5,356 bases of DNA from Aquirufa sp. (GTDB lineage: Bacteria > Bacteroidota > Bacteroidia > Cytophagales > Spirosomataceae): positions 1 to 5,356 of the forward strand of contig JAURHT010000129.1 in assembly GCA_030833145.1 (NCBI GenBank), in the 5' to 3' direction. Within the stretch, counting starts at the first letter, position 1. Each line of letters starts with the position of its first letter. Positions 1 to 5,356 of this stretch are shown here, piece by piece. Position numbers and translations under genes: made by a program. A model generated the notes under the pieces. It had not been told where the DNA came from. It made no database searches and saw nothing but the letters and a program-made list of their open reading frames with translations.

Positions 1-633
1 GTTTTCTTTTTAATCGACGTCAGCGCCTCTGGAACGGTTGGAAGACGTGGAAATAGTAAAATCAAGACCTTGAAAGAAGTGGCTGGTGTGTTAGCCTTTG
101 CCGCTATCCAAGAGGCGAGTCACCTCGGCTTTGTTTGCTTTAGCGATAAAAACGAGAAATACATGCCACCTGCCATGGGCAAAAAGCACGGATATAAAGT
201 AATTTCAGAACTTTTCAGAGTCGAGCCAGAGAATACGGCCACCGACCTAAAGGCGGGATTAACCTTTGCTTTGCAAACCTTAAAACGCAAAAGTCTTTTG
301 TTCGTTTTATCCGATTTTATCGACGAAGGTTACGAAGATTTATTGCGCGCTGCAGCCTTGAACCACGATTTGGTAGTGCTGCATACACTCGATCAACAAG
401 AAATTCAATTGCCCTCGATGGGCATCATTCCCATTTACGATCCGGAAAGAAAGCGGACGACTTGGGTCAATACTTCCACACGCGGATTCAAGCAATTGCT
501 TCAGCAGCAGGTGAAAAACCGCGGCGGAGAATTGAAGGAAATGTGCAAGAAATGGCACGCGGATTACGTGGAGTTGCGTTCGGGCGAGGATTTCGTGCCG
601 GCATTAGTCAAACTTTTTAATGCCAGACGCTAA
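1..633 (+). CDS. DUF58 family protein with vWA-like MIDAS motif (5' truncated by window edge)
   Basis: The frame is open from the first base and stops at TAA 631-633, giving 210 visible residues. Members of the family usually have about 290, so roughly the first 80-100 residues lie outside the window. The visible part opens with the hydrophobic strand VFFLIDVSASG, where D6, S8 and S10 form a DxSxS metal-ion-dependent adhesion site. TDL follows near residues 81-83 and LSDF near 103-106, both in the positions expected for the remaining MIDAS loops. The segments LGFVCFSDKNEKYMPP and KSLLFVLSDFIDEG are typical of DUF58. The family is usually found beside MoxR AAA+ ATPases and vWA proteins and is thought to act in a chaperone-like or envelope stress role, but no reaction is known. 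Its stop shares one base with the start of the next gene (TAATG), which suggests translational coupling. The TTG at 70 is not the start because the conserved MIDAS lies upstream of it. Confidence 0.93.
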   Translation, partial: VFFLIDVSASGTVGRRGNSKIKTLKEVAGVLAFAAIQEASHLGFVCFSDKNEKYMPPAMGKKHGYKVISELFRVEPENTATDLKAGLTFALQTLKRKSLLFVLSDFIDEGYEDLLRAAALNHDLVVLHTLDQQEIQLPSMGIIPIYDPERKRTTWVNTSTRGFKQLLQQQVKNRGGELKEMCKKWHADYVELRSGEDFVPALVKLFNARR

Positions 634-1487
634 TGCAAGAGACGCCATTCATCATTAAAGGGAAGTTTCAGGAGGATTCGGTGGTCATCGGACAGCCCAT
701 CCACTATTCCTTGTATGTACGTCATCCGAAGGACCAGGAGGTATTTTTTCCGAATGCGAACCAGAATTTTGGGGCCTTTGAGACCGTGAAACGCGAGTTT
801 TTTGCGACGAAGACGACAGCTTCTGGGTCCCTGGATTCGGCTGTTTACACCTTGCGATTATTTAATTTAGCACCGGTTCAAAAGCTCCAAATACCCATCT
901 ACCTGCTACAAGAGCCCGATTGCACAATCATTTATCCCGTGGTGGATAGCGTGCATTTGAAGCGCTTGTTGCCGCATCCAGAGCAAATTGATTTGGATTC
1001 TTTGTACCAAAGCATCCCCATCCAGCCTCTCAGCCCTAAAACGGATTTAAAAAACGTGTTTGCGGCGGGAATTAGCTTGTTAATTTTAGCGGGGTTGATC
1101 TACTGGCTTTTTGGAAAAGCCATCACTAAACTATTCAAACGCTACTTGTTGTGGCGACGTCACCGCGAATTTAGGCGGACTTTCCAGCGTTATGCACGGC
1201 AGGTGGCAGGAACTCCGGTGGGCTTATTGAATCTGGAGCGGGCCTTCTCCGGCTGGAAGAAATACGTAGAGGAATTAACCCAATTGCCATTTACGACGTT
1301 TACTTCGAAGGAGATGCTCGATAATTTAGCGGATGAGGCGATGGAGAAGGTTTTAAATGAGATGGATTCGGCTATTTATGGCGGAAACTTCTCGCAAAAT
1401 ACGACGGAATCCGTGCAGTATTTAGAGGCTTTGGCGACGAATTTATACGAAATAGAACAGGAAAAAATCCAGAACAATGAAGTTTAA
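633..1487 (+). CDS. BatD-like single-pass membrane protein of the Bat cluster
   Basis: This 284-residue protein has three visible parts. Residues 1-135 are beta-rich, with IIKGKFQEDSVVIGQPIHYS near the start and FFPNANQNFGAFE at 38-50, which resembles the extracytoplasmic Ig-like domain of BatD-type proteins in Bacteroidota. A single transmembrane helix spans about 141-160. A strongly basic stretch (KR at 169-170, RRHREFRR at 175-182) follows and leads into a helical tail at 190-284 with a TSKEML motif, reminiscent of the tails of BatD and DUF4381 proteins. The basic stretch puts the tail in the cytoplasm and the N-terminal domain outside, yet there is no N-terminal signal peptide. An in-frame stop at 618-620 rules out a longer start, so ATG 633 is the only good choice. 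It overlaps DUF58 by one base and batA by 11. Family assignment is from remembered similarity, not a search; the molecular role is unknown. Confidence 0.72.
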   Translation: MQETPFIIKGKFQEDSVVIGQPIHYSLYVRHPKDQEVFFPNANQNFGAFETVKREFFATKTTASGSLDSAVYTLRLFNLAPVQKLQIPIYLLQEPDCTIIYPVVDSVHLKRLLPHPEQIDLDSLYQSIPIQPLSPKTDLKNVFAAGISLLILAGLIYWLFGKAITKLFKRYLLWRRHREFRRTFQRYARQVAGTPVGLLNLERAFSGWKKYVEELTQLPFTTFTSKEMLDNLADEAMEKVLNEMDSAIYGGNFSQNTTESVQYLEALATNLYEIEQEKIQNNEV

Positions 1488-2469
1488 TCCGCTGTATTCT
1501 TGGCACCAAATCCAGGCTTTCTTCACCTTCGAGTGGGAAAATAGCTTGTTTTTGTATGGCTTGATTTGGCCCTTCATCGTGTATTTTATCAAGTATTTAC
1601 GCCAACGCGGCAACCAGCCACGCCTGGAATTATCGCTTTCGGTGCCCTTGCAGCAAAACCGAATTTCGCTTTTGTTGAGTTATGTCCCTATGGTCATTCA
1701 GATCTTGTGCATCTCCTCTGTCATCATCGTGGCGGCAGGTCCTTATCGCGTGATCAAGCACCAGAAAAAGCAGGTGGAAGGAATTGACATCGCACTGGCT
1801 TTGGACATCTCCTCCTCTATGCAGACGCGGGATATTAGTCCCAGTCGCTTAGAAACGGCGAAAACAATGGGCAAGGAATTCATCCGCCAACGGAGTCATG
1901 ATCCCATTTCGCTCATCGCCTTCGCAGGCGCACCCTATTTAGCGAGCCCCATCACCACGGACACCGCTTTTTTATTGCATCAATTGAAGCAATTCCAAAC
2001 GAATCAAATCGTGGAAGAGGGAACGGCACTGGGCGACGCTTTGGGGATGTGTATCAACCAAATCCGTGACTCCGAAAACCCCAAGAAAATCAGTATCCTG
2101 ATTTCCGACGGTAACAATACCGCGGGGAATCTAGACCCGGTTACCTCCGCAGAACTAGCGAAGAATTTCAACATCAAAGTCTATACCATAGCCGTAGGAA
2201 GCCTTCAACCGAGCGTGGACCCCGTGGATGAAACGACGCTACGCGAGATCGCAACCATCACCAAAGGGAAATTCTTCCGAGCGACGAATGGTCAGGCTTT
2301 GCAACAAATTTTCCGGGAAATTGATAAAATGGAGGCCTCGGTGGTCAAAACGGTTACCTGGGAAGAACACATTTCCCTTTCTTACCTATTTGCCGAAATT
2401 GCGCTCATCCTTTTCTTCATCGGATTATGGGTTCGTTTCAGCTGGATAGGCAACTCTTTAGAAGATTAA
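1477..2469 (+). CDS. batA: BatA, membrane-anchored vWA-domain protein
   Basis: This 330-residue protein has the usual BatA length and layout. It has two N-terminal membrane helices (about 24-39 and 68-88), a von Willebrand factor A domain from about 102 to 285, and a third helix at about 301-318 with a short tail ending NSLED. The MIDAS is intact: DISSS at 110-114 supplies D110, S112 and S114, T183 lies in EGTALGD, and D211 lies in ISDGNN. The vWA domain should face the periplasm. Bat proteins were named for Bacteroides aerotolerance, but their biochemical function is unresolved; metal-dependent protein binding is the likely activity. ATG 1477 is the start nearest the family N-terminus. It lies inside the previous gene (11-base overlap), and I see no strong ribosome-binding site at the usual spacing (an AGGA at 1459-1462 is too far), so reinitiation by coupled ribosomes is plausible. 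The stop is one base before ispE. No batB follows. Confidence 0.93.
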   Translation: MKFNPLYSWHQIQAFFTFEWENSLFLYGLIWPFIVYFIKYLRQRGNQPRLELSLSVPLQQNRISLLLSYVPMVIQILCISSVIIVAAGPYRVIKHQKKQVEGIDIALALDISSSMQTRDISPSRLETAKTMGKEFIRQRSHDPISLIAFAGAPYLASPITTDTAFLLHQLKQFQTNQIVEEGTALGDALGMCINQIRDSENPKKISILISDGNNTAGNLDPVTSAELAKNFNIKVYTIAVGSLQPSVDPVDETTLREIATITKGKFFRATNGQALQQIFREIDKMEASVVKTVTWEEHISLSYLFAEIALILFFIGLWVRFSWIGNSLED

Positions 2470-2502
2470 TATGGTTTTATTTCCGCACGCGAAGATTAAT
2501 AT
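2461..2502. repeat. 12-bp direct repeat across the batA/ispE junction
   Basis: GAAGATTAATAT occurs at 2461-2472 and again at 2491-2502, exactly 30 bases apart. The first copy contains the batA stop and the first two bases of the ispE start. The second encodes the AKIN motif of IspE in a different reading frame relation. The sequence between and after the copies does not match beyond chance, so this is not a clear tandem duplication. No function is apparent; coincidence in coding sequence is likely. Confidence 0.35.
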
Positions 2503-3277
2503 AGGCTTGTACATCACGAAGAAGCGCAAGGATGGGTTCCACGATTTGGAGACCTGTTTCTTTCCGGTACCTTGGACGGATGTGCTGGAGATTACGCCTT
2601 CAGAAGGGGAATTCACGTTCAGCTCCTCTGGCCTAGAAATCGCTGGCGCTATCGAAGATAATCTGTGCTACAAGGCTTATGAGCTATTGCGCAAAGACCA
2701 TCCAATGCCCCCAGTACACATCCATTTGCACAAAATCATCCCGATGGGTGCGGGTTTAGGTGGAGGTTCCTCTGACGCGGCCTTTACCTTGATGGGTTTG
2801 AGAGATTTGTTTAAGCTCCCTTTAACGAACGAAGACTTGCAATCCTATGCGGCTAAATTAGGCAGCGACTGTGCGTTTTTCCTGTCGAATCAGGCGGCTT
2901 TTGGCAAAGGAAAAGGAGATCAACTGAGCCCTATCGAAGCGAGCCTGAAAGGGAAGTTTCTTATTTTATTATACCCAGCAGTGGGAATTTCTACCGCTCA
3001 AGCCTATGCGGGGGTGACGCCAGCCAAAGCTCCGGTAGATCTACGCAAGGCCATTTTGAAGGCTGATTGGAAAGAGACTATTTCGAATGATTTCGAGAAG
3101 AGCATTTTCCCGCATTATCCATTATTAGCCTCCTTGAAAGAGGAGATGTATAACTTAGGTGCGAGTTATGCAGCGATGAGCGGATCGGGGTCGACTATTT
3201 TCGGGATTTTTGACAAAAAAATCGACCCACCTGAAGGATGGGCCGATTATACGGTTTGGTCTGGCTGGGTAGATTAA
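2471..3277 (+). CDS. ispE: IspE, 4-diphosphocytidyl-2-C-methyl-D-erythritol kinase
   Basis: IspE is the GHMP-family kinase that uses ATP to phosphorylate CDP-ME at the 2-hydroxyl in the cytosolic MEP (non-mevalonate) pathway to isoprenoids. The 268-residue protein is a normal to slightly short member. FPHAKINIGL at 4-13 carries the conserved lysine (K8). DGFHDLET at 21-28 is the substrate-side motif. PMGAGLGGGSSDAA at 91-104 is the glycine-rich ATP loop. GSDCAFF at 131-137 holds the probable catalytic aspartate D133, and AMSGSGSTIFGIF at 235-247 is the third GHMP motif. All key residues are present, so it should be active. ATG 2471 places K8 where the family expects it and follows the batA stop by one base, so it is likely co-transcribed and coupled with the Bat genes, although the functions are unrelated. 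The last four bases overlap the stop codon of the converging adaptor gene, and the 3' end also contains the minus-strand terminator. Confidence 0.97.
   Translation: MVLFPHAKINIGLYITKKRKDGFHDLETCFFPVPWTDVLEITPSEGEFTFSSSGLEIAGAIEDNLCYKAYELLRKDHPMPPVHIHLHKIIPMGAGLGGGSSDAAFTLMGLRDLFKLPLTNEDLQSYAAKLGSDCAFFLSNQAAFGKGKGDQLSPIEASLKGKFLILLYPAVGISTAQAYAGVTPAKAPVDLRKAILKADWKETISNDFEKSIFPHYPLLASLKEEMYNLGASYAAMSGSGSTIFGIFDKKIDPPEGWADYTVWSGWVD
3215..3247 (-). terminator. Intrinsic terminator for the minus-strand efflux operon, inside ispE
   Basis: Read on the minus strand, bases 3247 to 3221 give ATCGGCCCA, then TCCTTCAGG, then TGGGTCGAT. The two arms pair over nine positions with a single G-U wobble, and a CC/GG pair in the loop may extend the stem. 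The stem is followed directly by seven T residues (3221 down to 3215, the first shared with the stem). It begins about 26 bases past the adaptor stop codon at 3274. On the plus strand the wobble becomes an A-C mismatch and there is no T tract after the stem, so it should act in one direction only. It is encoded entirely within the ispE reading frame. Confidence 0.72.
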
Positions 3278-4392
3278 TCTTTTGCGAAAATGGCCTCTAA
3301 AGCAGACGCACCTTTCGTTACCACCTTACCCGCCGGTAATTCTTTCAATAACTTGATACCCGCGTAGTCTGGTGTGGAGCTCAAAATCTCCACAGGCACT
3401 TGTGCCATCGCGCCAGACGTCATTTCAACATAGATGAATCCGCCTTTCCCCACGCGTGCAAGACCGGCTTGCGGAATGCTAGGGATTTTTTGGGTACCTA
3501 CTTCGATGCGCGCGCTCACGAATTGGCCTACCGTGAAATTCTTTTCGTCTGCTTTTTTCTCGAAATGCCCGTGAACAGACGTCGTGCGATTTGTTAAATC
3601 GACTTGTGGAGCGATAAGGAAGATTTTGGCGGCGGCTTTTTGGCCTTCTGATTCGAATTCGATGGTTTGACCGATATTTAATTTCGCCAAATCCTTTTCA
3701 AACACCTTCAATTCCACATGCTTATCTGCCATTCCCACGACCTTAATCAAGACGTCAGACGGCGTTACGTATTTTCCAATCGCTAAGAACTGATCTTGGA
3801 TATAACCGTCGATGGGCGAACGCAAGGTCAAAACAGAAGTAAGATTTCCTTTCGCCAGCGATTTCAAGTCACAACCCAGCACCTCTAATTTCAGCCCCAA
3901 AGCCTTCACTTGCGCATTCACATTTCCTAAATCTGCCTCCGATTGCTGCAATTTCTTCTTCGATCCTACTTCCTCGTTCGTCAACACTTGCTGACGCGAT
4001 TTCTCGGAACTCATAAAAGTCTGAGATGACAATGCCTGTAAATACTCTTGCTGCATTTGGATGAAATCTAACGATGTCAAGGTCGCTAAGGCCTGACCCT
4101 TCGACACCTTTTTGCCCGGAAGCAACTCGTAGGTCGTTTTCACGTAACCCGCGATAGGGATCGAGATAGATGCCAAAGACACCGGAGGCACATCGACCAC
4201 TCCCGTACATTTAATTTCAGTCGACATTTCGCGCTCTTCTAATGCACCAAATTCAATGCCGGCGTTTGTCTTCTGTTCCGCGCTTAATTTAATTTCAGTC
4301 ACCGGCGCTTCCGTGGTGGCCTCTTCTTTTTTCGAGCAAGCCGCTAAGCTGAATACAAGGCATAGCGCTGCAAATTTGAATATCTTATTCAT
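3274..4392 (-). CDS. CusB/CzcB-type efflux RND periplasmic adaptor, lipoprotein
   Basis: This 372-residue membrane-fusion protein would link an inner-membrane RND pump to an outer-membrane channel. From ATG 4392 it begins with a lipoprotein signal: a basic start (NKIFK), a hydrophobic core, and lipobox LAAC with Cys19 as the acylated residue, then SKKEE. The two halves of a biotinyl-lipoyl-like domain are at about 76-108 (IPIAGYV, GKKVSKGQ) and 186-218 (LRSPIDGYI). They flank an alpha-helical hairpin at about 109-182. A beta-barrel follows at about 225-298 (TVGQFVSARI), and the membrane-proximal part ends in VVTKGASALEAIF. I see no Met- or His-rich cluster and no added heavy-metal-binding domain, so the metal cannot be named. 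A TTG two codons upstream is in frame, but ATG 4392 gives the better signal peptide. It overlaps the upstream gene by 8 bases (4385-4392), showing operon structure. It ends convergently with ispE. Confidence 0.92.
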   Translation of the reverse strand: MNKIFKFAALCLVFSLAACSKKEEATTEAPVTEIKLSAEQKTNAGIEFGALEEREMSTEIKCTGVVDVPPVSLASISIPIAGYVKTTYELLPGKKVSKGQALATLTSLDFIQMQQEYLQALSSQTFMSSEKSRQQVLTNEEVGSKKKLQQSEADLGNVNAQVKALGLKLEVLGCDLKSLAKGNLTSVLTLRSPIDGYIQDQFLAIGKYVTPSDVLIKVVGMADKHVELKVFEKDLAKLNIGQTIEFESEGQKAAAKIFLIAPQVDLTNRTTSVHGHFEKKADEKNFTVGQFVSARIEVGTQKIPSIPQAGLARVGKGGFIYVEMTSGAMAQVPVEILSSTPDYAGIKLLKELPAGKVVTKGASALEAIFAKD

Positions 4393-5356
4393 TTCCAATG
4401 AGTGTTTGACGTGTGATAATCGCCTGGTTATAGGCGTTGACTTCTTGAATATAACTTTCGCGAATCTGCCAAGCCTGCTGCGTATTTTGCAACATTTCGA
4501 CGTATTCGATTTCCCCCTGCTGGTAGGATTTCAGTGCGGTCTTCTCTAATAATGCCGCTTGAGGCAAGGCCGTGTTAGTATAATAGGCCAAACTCGCCCG
4601 GTATTTCGCCACCGCTGCCTCCGCATTCTTGTAATCGGTTTGCAAGGCGGATTCGGCTTGGATTTTTTGGCTGACAAAAGCTTCCTCTTGCAATTTCGCT
4701 GAGGCAATTTTTGCTTTTTGACCTTTGCCAAAAATCGGTATGGCCAGGCCAGCCTGCACGAAATTTTGCCCACCTACATTTTCAATACTCTGCGTCGTCA
4801 CCCCGATTCTCAGATCCGGTTTCAAGCGTTCTCTTTCGACCGCCGTCAGTAGTTTTCCGTGTTCTACCTGCTCAGACAAGAGTTCAATTGTCGGGTTTTT
4901 CGAGAGATCCATTCCAGCAGCACCGGATTCCATTGTTAGCGGTTCCTTTCCTTCAATCTTGAATTCGCCTGGTTCATTGATCCAATAAGCGAGGTTTTGG
5001 TAAGCCGTCTTTTGATCCGCTTCAAGGGCAATTCGCTTCTGCTGAAACTCCCGCAAGCGCGTTTCAGCCGCCATTAATTCCAAGCGATTCGTCTCGCCTT
5101 GCTGGAATTTAATGGTTGCCGCGCGTTTCATTAGGGTATATAAACTGTCTTGCGAGGCTAAAAACGCTAGATTTTTCTGCTGTGCCAAAATCTGGTAATA
5201 ATAGAATTTCACGCTCGAAGCCACTAAATTCTGCGTGATCTTCAAGCGCTTTTCGCTCATCACTTTCGCCGAAGTCAAGGACTTCACCTGCACCTTCAAC
5301 AACGTAGGCCACGGGATACTTTGGGAAGCCATCACCGTATAATCCTGACTGTAATA
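4385..5356 (-). CDS. TolC-type outer-membrane efflux domain, probable C-terminus of a CusA-TolC fusion (5' truncated)
   Basis: The minus-strand frame is open to the right edge and stops at TAA 4387-4385, giving 323 visible residues. SQSIPWPTLLKVQ (11-23 from the edge) starts a long coiled-coil region. FQQGETNRLELM (84-95) and YQQGEIEYVEML (278-289) are the matching turns of the two TolC structural repeats. KPDLRIGV (179-186) and LAIPIFGKGQKAKI (204-217) are the beta-strand and helix start between them. In Bacteroidota this form is often the C-terminal domain of a CusA/CzcA heavy-metal RND pump of about 1,400 residues, followed by the CusB-type adaptor gene exactly as here. That makes a fusion likely, but a separate TolC protein cannot be excluded from the visible part. 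The GTG and ATG codons near 5330-5335 are internal, because matching sequence (SQDYT) continues upstream of them. The product would export metal ions or another toxic solute. Confidence 0.9.
   Translation of the reverse strand, partial: YYSQDYTVMASQSIPWPTLLKVQVKSLTSAKVMSEKRLKITQNLVASSVKFYYYQILAQQKNLAFLASQDSLYTLMKRAATIKFQQGETNRLELMAAETRLREFQQKRIALEADQKTAYQNLAYWINEPGEFKIEGKEPLTMESGAAGMDLSKNPTIELLSEQVEHGKLLTAVERERLKPDLRIGVTTQSIENVGGQNFVQAGLAIPIFGKGQKAKIASAKLQEEAFVSQKIQAESALQTDYKNAEAAVAKYRASLAYYTNTALPQAALLEKTALKSYQQGEIEYVEMLQNTQQAWQIRESYIQEVNAYNQAIITRQTLIGNE

Noticed and set aside
70..72. TTG as start of the DUF58 gene
   Set aside because: The MIDAS motif DVSAS lies upstream in the same open frame, so the gene must begin outside the window.
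3326..3346. TTACC/GGTAA hairpin followed by a pyrimidine-rich stretch on the plus strand
   Set aside because: The stem is short and AT-rich and the downstream stretch is interrupted by C, so it is probably chance.
3458..3491. Hairpin GCAAG/CTTGC followed by six T residues on the plus strand, considered as terminator for the Bat/ispE transcript
   Set aside because: The stem is only five pairs and 13 bases separate it from the T run, too far for an intrinsic terminator; both fall in the coding sequence of the adaptor.
3869..4210. 113-codon minus-strand open frame inside the adaptor gene
   Set aside because: It is an alternative frame within a gene with clear family motifs, and its translation is low in structure and has no known motif.
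4393..4398. TTG start two codons upstream of the adaptor ATG
   Set aside because: It adds an acidic residue ahead of the basic signal-peptide start; ATG 4392 gives a standard lipoprotein signal and is preferred.
4256..4549. 97-codon plus-strand open frame across the adaptor/TolC junction
   Set aside because: It is antisense to two well-supported genes, shows no recognisable protein motif, and has no upstream signals; it is a shadow frame.
5330..5335. GTG/ATG as the true start of a separate 316-residue TolC protein
   Set aside because: The frame continues upstream to the window edge with family-like sequence, there is no signal peptide after these codons, and the first TolC helix would be cut off.

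Overview
The window looks like ordinary chromosomal DNA from a member of the Bacteroidota, most likely a Cytophagales-type organism. This rests on protein content (a DUF58/BatA aerotolerance-type cluster, a lipoprotein membrane-fusion adaptor, and a TolC-type domain of the kind often fused to CusA in this phylum) and on start sites that mostly lack strong Shine-Dalgarno sequences. No database search was possible, so the taxonomy is inference. The window is essentially all coding: six genes, all ending in TAA, separated by at most one base or overlapping by 1 to 11 bases. I saw no RNA genes, CRISPR array, insertion sequence or phage gene.

Left part, plus strand (1-3277): four tightly packed genes that read as one transcription unit entering from the left. 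They are the C-terminal two thirds of a DUF58 protein with a vWA-like MIDAS motif (1-633), a single-pass membrane protein resembling the short BatD-like proteins of Bacteroidota (633-1487), BatA, a membrane-anchored vWA protein with an intact MIDAS (1477-2469), and IspE, the CDP-ME kinase of the MEP isoprenoid pathway (2471-3277). In such clusters a MoxR-type AAA+ ATPase usually lies upstream of DUF58. It would be outside this window. The three Bat-type genes probably form an envelope-associated complex of unknown exact function. IspE is metabolically unrelated and appears to share the transcript only.

Right part, minus strand (3274-5356): a heavy-metal-type RND efflux operon read from right to left. 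First comes an open frame running off the right edge that encodes a TolC/outer-membrane-efflux domain, probably the C-terminal part of a CusA-TolC fusion. It is followed, with an 8-base overlap, by a CusB/CzcB-type periplasmic adaptor lipoprotein. Together with the RND pump they would form a tripartite exporter across both membranes.

The two units converge with overlapping stop codons inside a shared TTAA (3274-3277). A good intrinsic terminator for the minus-strand operon lies inside the 3' end of ispE (about 3215-3247). No comparable terminator was found for the plus-strand operon. I did not find an undescribed system. The points most worth a second look are the hidden terminator, the BatD-like protein without a signal peptide, and the Bat cluster that runs straight into ispE with no batB.
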